Shown: piece by piece, positions 40,745 through 47,969 of the stretch
How positions within the stretch are numbered: position 1 is the first letter of the stretch
Layout of the letters: every line of letters starts with the position of its first letter
The notes under the pieces: generated by a model
What the model was told of the DNA's origin: nothing
What the model saw: the letters and a program-made list of their open reading frames with translations, nothing else
Databases searched by the model: none
Source: Streptomyces europaeiscabiei
Lineage (GTDB): Bacteria; Actinomycetota; Actinomycetes; Streptomycetales; Streptomycetaceae
DNA length: 64,000 nucleotides
Direction of reading: 5' to 3'
Assembly: GCF_036346855.1 (NCBI RefSeq)
Contig: NZ_CP107841.1
Location: 6,638,001 to 6,702,000 of the forward strand
Program-made: the position numbers and the translations under genes

Positions 40745-41584
40745 ATGGGCGACGGTGCGGCAGTGGAGCGGGCGGTAGGGGCGGAGGGTGAGGGGGAGCG
40801 GCGGTTCGGGGACTTCGTTGTCGTGCGGCGGCATGGGTTTGTCGCCGAGCTCGCGCTCGATCGGCCCAAGGCCATGAACGCCGTGTCGACCGACATGGCC
40901 CGTTCCGTCGCGGAGGCGTGTGGGGCTCTGGCCGCCGACCGGGACGTGCGTGTGGCCGTGGTGACCTCTACGCATGAGCGGGCGTTCTGCGTGGGGGCGG
41001 ATCTGAAGGAGCGGAACTCGTTCAGTGACGCCGATCTGGTGCGGCAGCGGCCCGTCGCACGGGCGGCGTACACCGGCGTACTGGAGCTGCCGATGCCCAC
41101 GATCGCCGCCGTGCACGGCTTCGCGCTGGGCGGCGGCTTCGAACTCGCCCTGTCCTGCGACCTGATCGTGGCCGACCGTACGGCGGTGGTGGGGCTGCCC
41201 GAGGTGTCGGTGGGGGTGATCCCGGGCGGTGGGGGCACGCAGTTGCTGCCGCGTCGGGTGGGGGCCGCGCGGGCCGCCGAGCTGATCTTCACGGCGCGGC
41301 GGCTGCAGGCCGAGGAGGCGCGGGAGCTGGGGCTCGTCGACCAGTTGGTGGAGGAGGGGCGGGACCGGGAGGAGGCCTTGGCGCTGGCCGCGCGGATCGC
41401 CGCGAACTCGCCCGTCGGGCTGCGCGCGGCCAAGCGTGCGCTGCGGCTCGGGCAGGGGCTCGACCTGCGGGCCGGGCTGGAGGTCGAGGACGCGGCATGG
41501 CGTTCCGTGGCGTTCTCGGGGGACCGGGCGGAGGGTGTGGCCGCCTTCAACGAGAAGAGGAAGCCGGACTGGCCGGGGGAGTGA
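40745..41584 (+). CDS. Enoyl-CoA hydratase/isomerase
   Basis: A 279-residue crotonase-family enzyme, larger than the 260 norm because of a Gly/Glu-rich N terminus of about 20 residues. Motifs: FVAELALDRPKAMNAVSTDM, AFCVGADLKER, VHGFALGGGFELALSCDLIV (first catalytic Glu, in FELALSCDL) and GLPEVSVGVIPGGGGTQLLP (second catalytic Glu, in PEVSVG). Both acidic residues of hydratases are present. The ATG at 40745 has GGGAGG upstream. Substrate chain length is unknown. A perfect 18-bp palindrome follows the stop. Confidence 0.9.
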   Translation: MGDGAAVERAVGAEGEGERRFGDFVVVRRHGFVAELALDRPKAMNAVSTDMARSVAEACGALAADRDVRVAVVTSTHERAFCVGADLKERNSFSDADLVRQRPVARAAYTGVLELPMPTIAAVHGFALGGGFELALSCDLIVADRTAVVGLPEVSVGVIPGGGGTQLLPRRVGAARAAELIFTARRLQAEEARELGLVDQLVEEGRDREEALALAARIAANSPVGLRAAKRALRLGQGLDLRAGLEVEDAAWRSVAFSGDRAEGVAAFNEKRKPDWPGE

Positions 41585-41585
41585 C

Positions 41586-41603
41586 CCACGGGCCGGCCCG
41601 TGG
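41586..41603 (+). terminator. Perfect 18-bp palindrome after the enoyl-CoA hydratase gene
   Basis: CCACGGGCCGGCCCGTGG begins 2 bases after the stop codon, folding into a 7-bp stem with a 4-base loop. Likely terminator. Confidence 0.6.
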
Positions 41604-41977
41604 TCCCCGAGCGGCAGGGGTGGGACGGGCCGGGCTGCTCCCCGGACCTCATGCGGAGCCCCGCCAGGTCGGGGGTGGCGGAGGGGCGCCCGCGCTGCGC
41701 TCGACGGTGGGAGGTGACTCCTGGCCCTGCGAGGTGCTTGATCGGGCGGGGGTGACGCGGGGCCCGTCCGCAGCCCGAAGGGCAGGGGAGGGTAGCTGTG
41801 GCCCCCGGAGCCGGGCGGGACAGGTAACGGGCATAGCGCTCGTCGGCAGCGGCCCCGACCCGTATTCGCGAGGACGCCGCCGGCAGCCCGTATCCCCGTC
41901 GGTGCCAGTGGCGGCCTGCGCCCGTGCCGACGCCATGGAAGCCCGGATCCCTCTCAGCGCCACTGGTACCCGTGCTC

Positions 41978-42047
41978 CCGCCGCCCGCCGCCCGCCGCCC
42001 GCCGCCCGCCGCCCGCCGCCCGCCGCCCGCCGCCCGCCGCCCGCCGC
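41978..42047. repeat. 7-bp tandem repeat (CCGCCCG), about ten copies
   Basis: Ten near-perfect copies of CCGCCCG. The unit length is not a multiple of three. It is a candidate hotspot for slippage. Confidence 0.85.
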
Positions 42048-42239
42048 CAGTCCCTCGTGTCCCTGTGCCTGCCACCGGTGCCCGCGCCCCCGTGCCCGCC
42101 ACCGGCACCCGTGCTTGGCGCCGACGCCCCGTGGCACCGCTGTGTCCGCCGCAGGCGCCGCCCCCTCCACCCAGGGGCGGCGTCGATGACCCGTACCCCT
42201 GTTCGCCCCACCAACGTCCCAAATCACCGCAAAGCTCCC

Positions 42240-42245
42240 TAGCCT
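42240..42245 (+). promoter_or_regulatory. -10 box TAGCCT, leaderless diguanylate cyclase promoter
   Basis: TAGCCT lies 6 bases before the ATG at 42252, so the transcript should begin at the start codon. Confidence 0.6.
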
Positions 42246-42251
42246 GGGGTG

Positions 42252-43424
42252 ATGGGAGAGGACAGGCGGCTGAGGGCCGTGGTGGCGTTGGCGCGTGGGA
42301 TGGCTGGGGCGCGTACGTCGCGGGAGACATGGTGGGCGGCCGCGGACGGGTCGTGTCGGGCCCTGTCGGGCAGCTTCGCCGCGCTGTCCGTGTGGGAGCG
42401 GGAACGTGGGCTGCTGCGGGTGCTCGTGAACGTGGGGAACCGGGCGGCGGACGAGGACGAGTTCCCCGAGGACGAGACCTACCCGGTGCACGAGTTCCCG
42501 GAGATCGCGGAGTTCCTGCATGAGCGGTGGCTGGAGGGCGGTGAGCCCAACGCCTGGGTGGAGACGGCCGCCGGGCCGGTCGCCGGGCGACGGCCCGGCG
42601 GCTACTGCCATCAGCGGGTCGCCGCACTGCGTCGACGAGGTCGCGGCTGCTGCGTGGTGGCGCCCGTCGTGCTGAACGGCCGGGCGTGGGGCGAACTGTA
42701 TGTGGCCCGGCCCGCCGGGGAGCCCGTCTTCCACCGTGACGACGCCTCCTTCGCGACCGTGCTCGCCTCGGTCGTGGCGGCCGGACTCGCGCAGTCCGAG
42801 CGGCTGGAGGAGGCCCGGCGGCTCGCCTTCACCGACCCCCTCACCGGGCTGGGCAACCGGCGCGCCGTCGACCGTCGGCTCGACGAGGCGATGGAGGCGC
42901 ACCGGCGCGACGGCACGGTGATCAGCCTCGTCGTGTGCGACCTCAACGGCCTGAAGAAGGTCAACGACTCCTACGGGCACGCGATGGGCGATCAGCTGCT
43001 GGAGAGGTTCGGCTCGGTGCTGTCGCGCTGCGCGGCCGAGCTGCCCCGGGTGCTGGTCGCGCGGCTCGGCGGGGACGAGTTCTGTCTGCTCGCGGTGGGG
43101 CCGTCCGCGGACGAGGTGGTACGGGTCGCCGGTGACCTCTGTGTGCGGGCGAGGGAGCTGGAACCGGGTGACGGGGTTGCCTGTGGCGTTGCCTCCACCG
43201 GGGATCCGATCGGGCCGTTGCGCTCGGCCCGCCGGCTCTTCCGGCTGGCCGACGCGGCGCAGTACCGGGCGAAGGCCGCGGGTTCCGTCGAGCCGGTCGT
43301 CGCGGGACGTGAGGGGAAGGGCGGCGCCGAGGACCCGGTGGTCAGACTCGCCGACCGGCCGCCCGCGCCGGCCGATCCCGCGCACCCGGGGGACCGGCGC
43401 CGCATTCGAGGGCGCCGGTCCTAG
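42252..43424 (+). CDS. GAF-GGDEF diguanylate cyclase
   Basis: A 390-residue protein that makes cyclic di-GMP from two GTP. A GAF-like sensor covers residues 20-180 (LSVWERERGLLRVLVNVGN then CCVVAPVVLNGRAWGELYVA). The GGDEF domain covers about 190-330: FTDPLTGLGNRRAVDRRLDE, VVCDLNGLKKVNDSYGHAMG and RLGGDEFCLL with intact GGDEF at 273-277. The product-inhibition I-site RxxD is absent (RVLV at that position). A Pro/Arg-rich tail of about 40 residues follows. The ATG at 42252 is preferred over the GTG one codon upstream because of the leaderless promoter geometry. c-di-GMP controls Streptomyces development through BldD. Confidence 0.88.
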   Translation: MGEDRRLRAVVALARGMAGARTSRETWWAAADGSCRALSGSFAALSVWERERGLLRVLVNVGNRAADEDEFPEDETYPVHEFPEIAEFLHERWLEGGEPNAWVETAAGPVAGRRPGGYCHQRVAALRRRGRGCCVVAPVVLNGRAWGELYVARPAGEPVFHRDDASFATVLASVVAAGLAQSERLEEARRLAFTDPLTGLGNRRAVDRRLDEAMEAHRRDGTVISLVVCDLNGLKKVNDSYGHAMGDQLLERFGSVLSRCAAELPRVLVARLGGDEFCLLAVGPSADEVVRVAGDLCVRARELEPGDGVACGVASTGDPIGPLRSARRLFRLADAAQYRAKAAGSVEPVVAGREGKGGAEDPVVRLADRPPAPADPAHPGDRRRIRGRRS

Positions 43425-43835
43425 GGCGGGCCGCGCGGCGGGTCGAGTCGCGCGCGGCCCCGGGCTGCCCACGGCCAAGGGGGGAGTGGGCCGTGGGCCG
43501 GTCTGTGGTCCGCAAGACGGAGGAACGGGAAGAGGGAGATGAAGAAGGAGAGGGGGAGAGGGCGGGGTGGCTCGGGGAGGAGCTCGGCTCTTCGTCGTCC
43601 GGTACTTCGACCTTACTCGCAGGGGTGTGCCGCCAAGGCCCTGACCTGGGGATTCTGATCAACCCCGGATCATTCTCCGACCGTTCTCTGATCAGTTTCT
43701 GATCTACGCGGATAGCGGACCGGCCGGTGGGCGCGGGTTCGCGATCCGCTCCTGGACGCAGTCGTACGACGAGGTAAGGAGCCCCTCCCTCCTTCGGTCG
43801 TGACATTCGGCGATTCAGTCCCTACGATCCTGAAT
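43425..43835. other. Gene-free region upstream of hutH
   Basis: 411 bp. The left half is purine-rich on the + strand (43500-43570). The right half has two TGATCA palindromes (43656-43661 and 43689-43694) 33 bp apart, a third TGATC at 43700, an imperfect CTACGCGGATAG at 43704-43715, and the hutH promoter at the end. No gene is seen. Confidence 0.65.
43800..43828 (+). promoter_or_regulatory. hutH promoter, leaderless
   Basis: -35 GTGACA (43800-43805), 17-bp spacer, -10 TACGAT (43823-43828). The ATG follows 7 bases after the -10 box, so the mRNA is predicted to be leaderless. This is the clearest two-box promoter in the window. Confidence 0.75.
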
Positions 43836-45389
43836 ATGGATATGCACTCTGTGGACACGGTGGTCCTCGGTACGTCCGGGGTCACCGCGGCCGACGTCCT
43901 CGCCGTGGCGCGCGCCGGCGCCCGGATCGAGCTCTCCGACGAGGCGGTGGCCGCCCTCGCCGCGGCCCGCGAGATCGTGGACGCGCTGGCGGCCAAGCCG
44001 GAGCCCGTCTACGGGGTCTCCACCGGCTTCGGCGCCCTCGCGACCCGGCACATCAGCCCGGAACTGCGGGCCCGGCTCCAGCGCAACATCGTCCGCTCGC
44101 ACGCCGCCGGCATGGGGCCGAGCGTGGAGCGCGAGGTCGTTCGCGCGCTGATGTTCCTGCGGCTCAAGACCGTCTGCTCCGGCCGCACCGGCGTACGGCC
44201 CGAGGTCGCGCAGACCATGGCCGACGTCCTCAACGCCGGCATCACCCCCGTCGTCCACGAGTACGGCTCCCTGGGCTGCTCCGGCGACCTGGCTCCGCTG
44301 TCCCACTGCGCGCTCACGCTGATGGGTGAGGGCGACGCCGAGGGCCCGGACGGGGTCGTACGGCCCGCCGGTGAGCTGCTCGCCGAGCACGGCATCGCCC
44401 CGGTCGAGCTGCGCGAGAAGGAGGGGCTGGCCCTCCTCAACGGCACCGACGGCATGCTCGGCATGCTGGTGATGGCCCTGGCCGACCTGGAGAGGCTGTA
44501 CACCTCGGCCGACATCACCGCCGCGATCTCCCTGGAGGCCCTGCTCGGCACGGACAGGGTCCTCGCCCCCGAACTGCACGCCATCCGCCCGCACCCCGGC
44601 CAGGCGGCCTCCGCGGCCAACATGCTCGCCGTGCTGAAGGGGTCGGGGCTCACCGGGCACCACCAGGACGACGCGCCCCGCGTGCAGGACGCCTACTCCG
44701 TGCGCTGCGCTCCGCAGGTGGCCGGGGCCGGTCGCGACACTCTCGCGCACGCACGGCTCGTCGCCGAGCGGGAGCTGGCGGCGGCGGTCGACAACCCCGT
44801 CGTCCTGCCGGACGGGCGGGTCGAGTCCAACGGCAACTTCCATGGTGCGCCGGTCGCGTACGTCCTCGACTTCCTGGCGATCGCGGTGGCGGATCTCGCG
44901 TCGATCGCGGAGCGGCGGACGGACCGCCTGCTCGACAAGAACCGGTCGCACGGGCTGCCGCCGTTCCTCGCGGACGACGCCGGGGTCGACTCCGGGCTGA
45001 TGATCGCGCAGTACACGCAGGCCGCACTGGTGAGTGAGCTGAAGCGGCTCGCCGTGCCGGCTTCCGCCGACTCGATTCCGTCGTCCGCGATGCAGGAGGA
45101 CCATGTGTCGATGGGGTGGGCCGCGGCGCGGAAGCTGCGGACCGCCGTGGACAACCTCACGCGGGTGCTGGCTGTGGAGTTGTACGCCGGGACGCGGGGC
45201 GTCGAGCTGCGGGAGGGGCTGGTGGCCGCGCCGGCGACTCGGGCGGTGGTCGAGGCTGTGCGTGGGGCCGGGGTGCAGGGGCCGGGGGCGGATCGGTTCC
45301 TCGCGCCCGATCTGGCGCTGGCCGACGCGTTCGTGCGGGACGGGCGGTTGGTGGTGGCGGCGGAGTCTGTCACCGGGCCGCTCGCCTGA
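43836..45389 (+). CDS. hutH: Histidine ammonia-lyase
   Basis: Converts L-histidine to urocanate and ammonia, the first step of histidine use. It has 517 residues, normal size. The MIO prosthetic group forms from Cys-Ser-Gly at 148-150 (HEYGSLGCSGDLAPLSH), Cys replacing Ala as is known in Streptomyces. QDAYSVRC and GNFHGAPVAYVLDFL are conserved, with MQEDHVSMGW near the active site. The ATG at 43836 is fixed by the leaderless promoter. No other hut genes lie beside it, consistent with scattered hut genes in Streptomyces. Confidence 0.95.
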   Translation: MDMHSVDTVVLGTSGVTAADVLAVARAGARIELSDEAVAALAAAREIVDALAAKPEPVYGVSTGFGALATRHISPELRARLQRNIVRSHAAGMGPSVEREVVRALMFLRLKTVCSGRTGVRPEVAQTMADVLNAGITPVVHEYGSLGCSGDLAPLSHCALTLMGEGDAEGPDGVVRPAGELLAEHGIAPVELREKEGLALLNGTDGMLGMLVMALADLERLYTSADITAAISLEALLGTDRVLAPELHAIRPHPGQAASAANMLAVLKGSGLTGHHQDDAPRVQDAYSVRCAPQVAGAGRDTLAHARLVAERELAAAVDNPVVLPDGRVESNGNFHGAPVAYVLDFLAIAVADLASIAERRTDRLLDKNRSHGLPPFLADDAGVDSGLMIAQYTQAALVSELKRLAVPASADSIPSSAMQEDHVSMGWAAARKLRTAVDNLTRVLAVELYAGTRGVELREGLVAAPATRAVVEAVRGAGVQGPGADRFLAPDLALADAFVRDGRLVVAAESVTGPLA

Positions 45390-45546
45390 GTCTTCTCGCC
45401 CCCGCCGCCCCTACCCATCCCCAGGGGCTGTGCCCCTTCGGCCCCCGTCCGCGGGTTCGGTGGGGGCTGGTCGCGCAGTTCAACGCGCCCCTAAGGACCT
45501 ATGGCCCTATGGCCCTTGCGTGATCAGAGCCCCCCACACCGGACGA
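45390..45546. repeat. Dispersed repeat copy between convergent genes
   Basis: GTGGGGGCTGGTCGCGCAGT then TCAACGCGCCCC (45455-45500) is a family copy, with a nearby AGGGGC-TGT-GCCCCT hairpin at 45423-45437. It likely acts as a terminator for hutH and the opposing gene. Confidence 0.6.
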
Positions 45547-45867
45547 CTACGCGCCCCCTACCGGCTCGAAATCCTCGCGTTCGCGGCGGATCGAGTAGGC
45601 GATGAAGGCGGCGCCCAGGCCCAGCATGGTCGTGCCGCCGATGACGTAGGGCGTGGTGTTGGGGCTGCCGGTGTCGGCCAGTTCGCGGTTGTCGCCGGTG
45701 GTCGTGTCCGTGTCGGCCGTCGTCGTGGTCGTCTGTTCGCGTATGGCCGCCTCCTGGGTCGCGTTGGCGGACGGCACGAACCAGAGGGCGCCCAGAAGGG
45801 TGCCCGCGGCGGTGGCGGTCAGCAACGATCGGCGGGCGGTGGACGACGCGCGACGTGCGACGGACAC
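45547..45867 (-). CDS. Small sortase-anchored (LAxTG) surface protein
   Basis: A 106-residue exported protein. Signal peptide: MSVARRASSTARRS, hydrophobic LLTATAAGTLLGALWFVPSA, cleavage near NATQEA. A short Thr-rich mature part (EQTTTTTADTDTTTGDN) precedes the sortase motif LADTG, a hydrophobic helix (YVIGGTTMLGLGAAFIAYSI) and a charged tail RREREDFEP. LAxTG is the class E sortase motif of Streptomyces. The GTG at 45867 has AAGGGGA upstream. The mature region is too short for a domain, so a stalk or tether role is likely. Confidence 0.82.
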   Translation of the reverse strand: MSVARRASSTARRSLLTATAAGTLLGALWFVPSANATQEAAIREQTTTTTADTDTTTGDNRELADTGSPNTTPYVIGGTTMLGLGAAFIAYSIRREREDFEPVGGA

Positions 45868-45964
45868 GGAATATCGATCCCCTTGTGGAGCTGGTGAATT
45901 GGCCGTAGAGAGCGATGCTAATGAAAGGCGCGGGTCGTGGGAAAGTCGCGTGACCTGTGAGCCG

Positions 45965-45970
45965 TACGCT
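45965..45970 (+). promoter_or_regulatory. -10 box TACGCT, leaderless
   Basis: TACGCT ends 7 bases before the ATG at 45978, so the mRNA is predicted to be leaderless. Confidence 0.5.
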
Positions 45971-45977
45971 CCGGAGC

Positions 45978-46322
45978 ATGAGTACAACGGAGACATCACA
46001 GTTTGTCCGGCTTCGCGTTGAATTGGTGGTGGAGGTCGAAGACGTGGAAGCCATCACCGGGGCCGCTCTTCGGCGGATCGCGGCCGACTCCGATATGCCC
46101 GCCGATGAACGGGTACACGCCGAGAGCGCGGTGACGGAGGACACGGCGGAGGCCCTCGCCTATCTGGTCGACCCGTTCGACCTGGTCGGAGAGGTGCCTG
46201 GGGTCGAACTGGCCCAGGCCTCCTGGAGCAGTGAGGGAATCGACTACGACCCCGATTCGCCGGAATGGGGTCTCGACGAGGATGATGACGGAGAGGGCGA
46301 AGAGGAAGACGTGCGCGGCTGA
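45978..46322 (+). CDS. Acidic protein, unknown function
   Basis: A 114-residue acidic protein. The first 75 residues are a mixed alpha/beta region (VRLRVELVVEVEDVEAITGA, ALRRIAADSDMPADERVHAE, EDTAEALAYLVDPFDLVGEV). The tail is an acidic run (GLDEDDDGEGEEED). No family is recognised. It starts at ATG 45978 after a leaderless -10 box and is followed by an intrinsic terminator, so it is a single-gene unit. Confidence 0.72.
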   Translation: MSTTETSQFVRLRVELVVEVEDVEAITGAALRRIAADSDMPADERVHAESAVTEDTAEALAYLVDPFDLVGEVPGVELAQASWSSEGIDYDPDSPEWGLDEDDDGEGEEEDVRG

Positions 46323-46342
46323 GCTGCTGGGGAATTCGATGG

Positions 46343-46368
46343 CCCCGGGCGGCAACCGCCGCCCGGGG
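46343..46368 (+). terminator. Intrinsic terminator
   Basis: Perfect 11-bp stem CCCCGGGCGGC/GCCGCCCGGGG with loop AACC, followed by TTTCTTCG, a T-rich tail unusual for this GC-rich DNA. Confidence 0.88.
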
Positions 46369-46555
46369 TTTCTTCGTCTCATGGGGCACACCAGTCACTT
46401 GTGCACCGCCGCCGGGTCGTCGTCGATCCGATGCGGGTGGAGTGGCGTACCCCACATATCCGCCAGAGCGGAACGGCTCAGTGCCGTAGTGGTGTTTAAG
46501 TGCTTACGGGGATCTTCGGGGTTTTGGGGATTCGGCAACGATGGAGAAGCGTGTG

Positions 46556-47809
46556 ATGACGAACAGTAAGCGGCGCAGGGGCCTGACGGTCGCGTCCGCA
46601 CTGCTCGGCGGGGTGCTGGTGCTCTCTGCGTGCAGCGGGGGCGGCGGCGACGACGCGTCGGGGAACGACGGCGGGGACTCCTCGCAGGCCAAGGTCGACG
46701 AGGCGGCAGCCGAGAAGACCTCCGAGGCCGACATCAAGATCACACCGAAGGACGGCTCCGACAACGCCTCCATCAACAACTCGGCCAAGGTCACCGTGAG
46801 CAAGGGAACGCTCACGGAGGTGAAGATGACCACCTCCGAGGGTGCCGCCGTCGAGGGTGAGATATCCGCCGACAAGAAGAGCTGGGCGCCGAGCACCCAG
46901 CTGGAGCGGTCCACCGGCTACAAGATCACGGCCGCCGCCCAGGACTCCGAGGGGCGCGAGGCCCACGAGAACGCGGCGTTCACGACGGTCTCGCCCGCCA
47001 ACAGCTTCATCGGCAACTTCACGCCCGAGGACGGCTCGACCGTCGGCGTCGGTATGCCGGTCTCGATCAACTTCGACAAGGCGATCACCGACAAGGCCGC
47101 CGTGCAGAAGGGGATCACCGTCTCCAGCAGCTCCGGCCAGGAGGTCGTCGGGCACTGGTTCAACGCCAACCGCATCGACTTCCGCCCCGAGGACTACTGG
47201 CAGGGCGGCTCCACCGTCACGCTGAAGCTCGCGCTCGACGGGGTCGAGGGTGCCGAGGGTGTCTACGGTGTGCAGCAGAAGACCGTGACCTTCAAGATCG
47301 GCCGCAACCAGGTCTCGATCGTCGACGCCAAGACGAAGACGATGAAGGTCACGCAGGACGGCAAGGTCGTCAAGACCATCCCGATCTCCGCCGGCTCGCC
47401 CGAGAACAAGACGTACCAGGGTCAGATGGTGATCTCCGAGAAGTTCAAGGAGACCCGGATGAACGGCGCGACGGTCGGCTTCACCGACGACGACGGCAAG
47501 GGCGAGTACGACATCAAGGACGTACCCCACGCCATGCGTCTGACGACCTCCGGCACCTTCCTCCACGGCAACTACTGGGGCGCCGACTCCATCTTCGGCA
47601 ACGTCAACACCAGCCACGGCTGTGTCGGTCTGAACGACACCAAGGGTGCCAACGACCCCGACACCGAAGCCGCCTGGTTCTACAACAACTCGATCGTCGG
47701 TGACGTCGTGGACATCCGGAACACCGGTGACAAGACGGTCGCCCCGGACAACGGCCTCAACGGCTGGAACCTGAGCTGGGCCGACTGGAAGGCCGGCTCG
47801 GCGGCCTGA
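46556..47809 (+). CDS. L,D-transpeptidase lipoprotein (Ig-like and YkuD domains)
   Basis: A 417-residue secreted lipoprotein that forms 3-3 cross-links in peptidoglycan or attaches proteins to it. The lipobox is LSAC near residue 26. A Gly/Asp/Ser-rich linker, two Ig-like domains (about 60-150 and 155-250), and the YkuD domain (about 250-385) follow. The catalytic motif is HGNYWGADSIFGNVNTSHGC (His, then Ser-His-Gly-Cys). The ATG at 46556 is chosen because GGAGAAG lies six bases upstream; an ATG at 46541 would overlap that site. The architecture matches mycobacterial LdtMt2-type and Streptomyces Ldt lipoproteins. Confidence 0.92.
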   Translation: MTNSKRRRGLTVASALLGGVLVLSACSGGGGDDASGNDGGDSSQAKVDEAAAEKTSEADIKITPKDGSDNASINNSAKVTVSKGTLTEVKMTTSEGAAVEGEISADKKSWAPSTQLERSTGYKITAAAQDSEGREAHENAAFTTVSPANSFIGNFTPEDGSTVGVGMPVSINFDKAITDKAAVQKGITVSSSSGQEVVGHWFNANRIDFRPEDYWQGGSTVTLKLALDGVEGAEGVYGVQQKTVTFKIGRNQVSIVDAKTKTMKVTQDGKVVKTIPISAGSPENKTYQGQMVISEKFKETRMNGATVGFTDDDGKGEYDIKDVPHAMRLTTSGTFLHGNYWGADSIFGNVNTSHGCVGLNDTKGANDPDTEAAWFYNNSIVGDVVDIRNTGDKTVAPDNGLNGWNLSWADWKAGSAA

Positions 47810-47846
47810 TCCGCCGTCGGCTGTCGTCCAACGTCAGCTGTGCACC

Positions 47847-47885
47847 ACCGATGCCGTCCCTGTGACACCCAGGGGCGGCATCGGT
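47847..47885 (+). terminator. Terminator after the L,D-transpeptidase
   Basis: Arms ACCGATGCCG (47847-47856) and CGGCATCGGT (47876-47885) pair, extended inward by CCCT/AGGG, followed by GTTTCC. Confidence 0.75.
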
Positions 47886-47957
47886 GTTTCCGAGGCTGCC
47901 CACAGGGTTCTCATCAGGCTCTCAGCGGGGGCTTATCCCTTCATCACACGGCGTCCC

Positions 47958-47963
47958 TAGCTT
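47958..47963 (+). promoter_or_regulatory. -10 box TAGCTT, leaderless
   Basis: TAGCTT ends 6 bases before the ATG at 47970, so the mRNA is predicted to be leaderless. Confidence 0.5.
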
Positions 47964-47969
47964 GCCGCC

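Larger units (their letters stand above)
41585..42251. other. Gene-free region with a 7-bp tandem repeat
   Basis: 667 bp, the largest gap in the window. It contains a terminator palindrome at the left end, a CCGCCCG microsatellite at 41978-42047, several CCGTGCCCGCC-like direct repeats to its right, and the -10 box of the next gene at 42240-42245. I see no credible gene in either strand; frames through it are Pro/Arg/Ala low-complexity. Confidence 0.7.

Noticed and set aside
43704..43715. Fourth member of the nucleoside operator set (CTACGCGGATAG)
   Set aside because: It matches only part of the palindrome, is not over a -10 box, and hutH is not a nucleoside gene.
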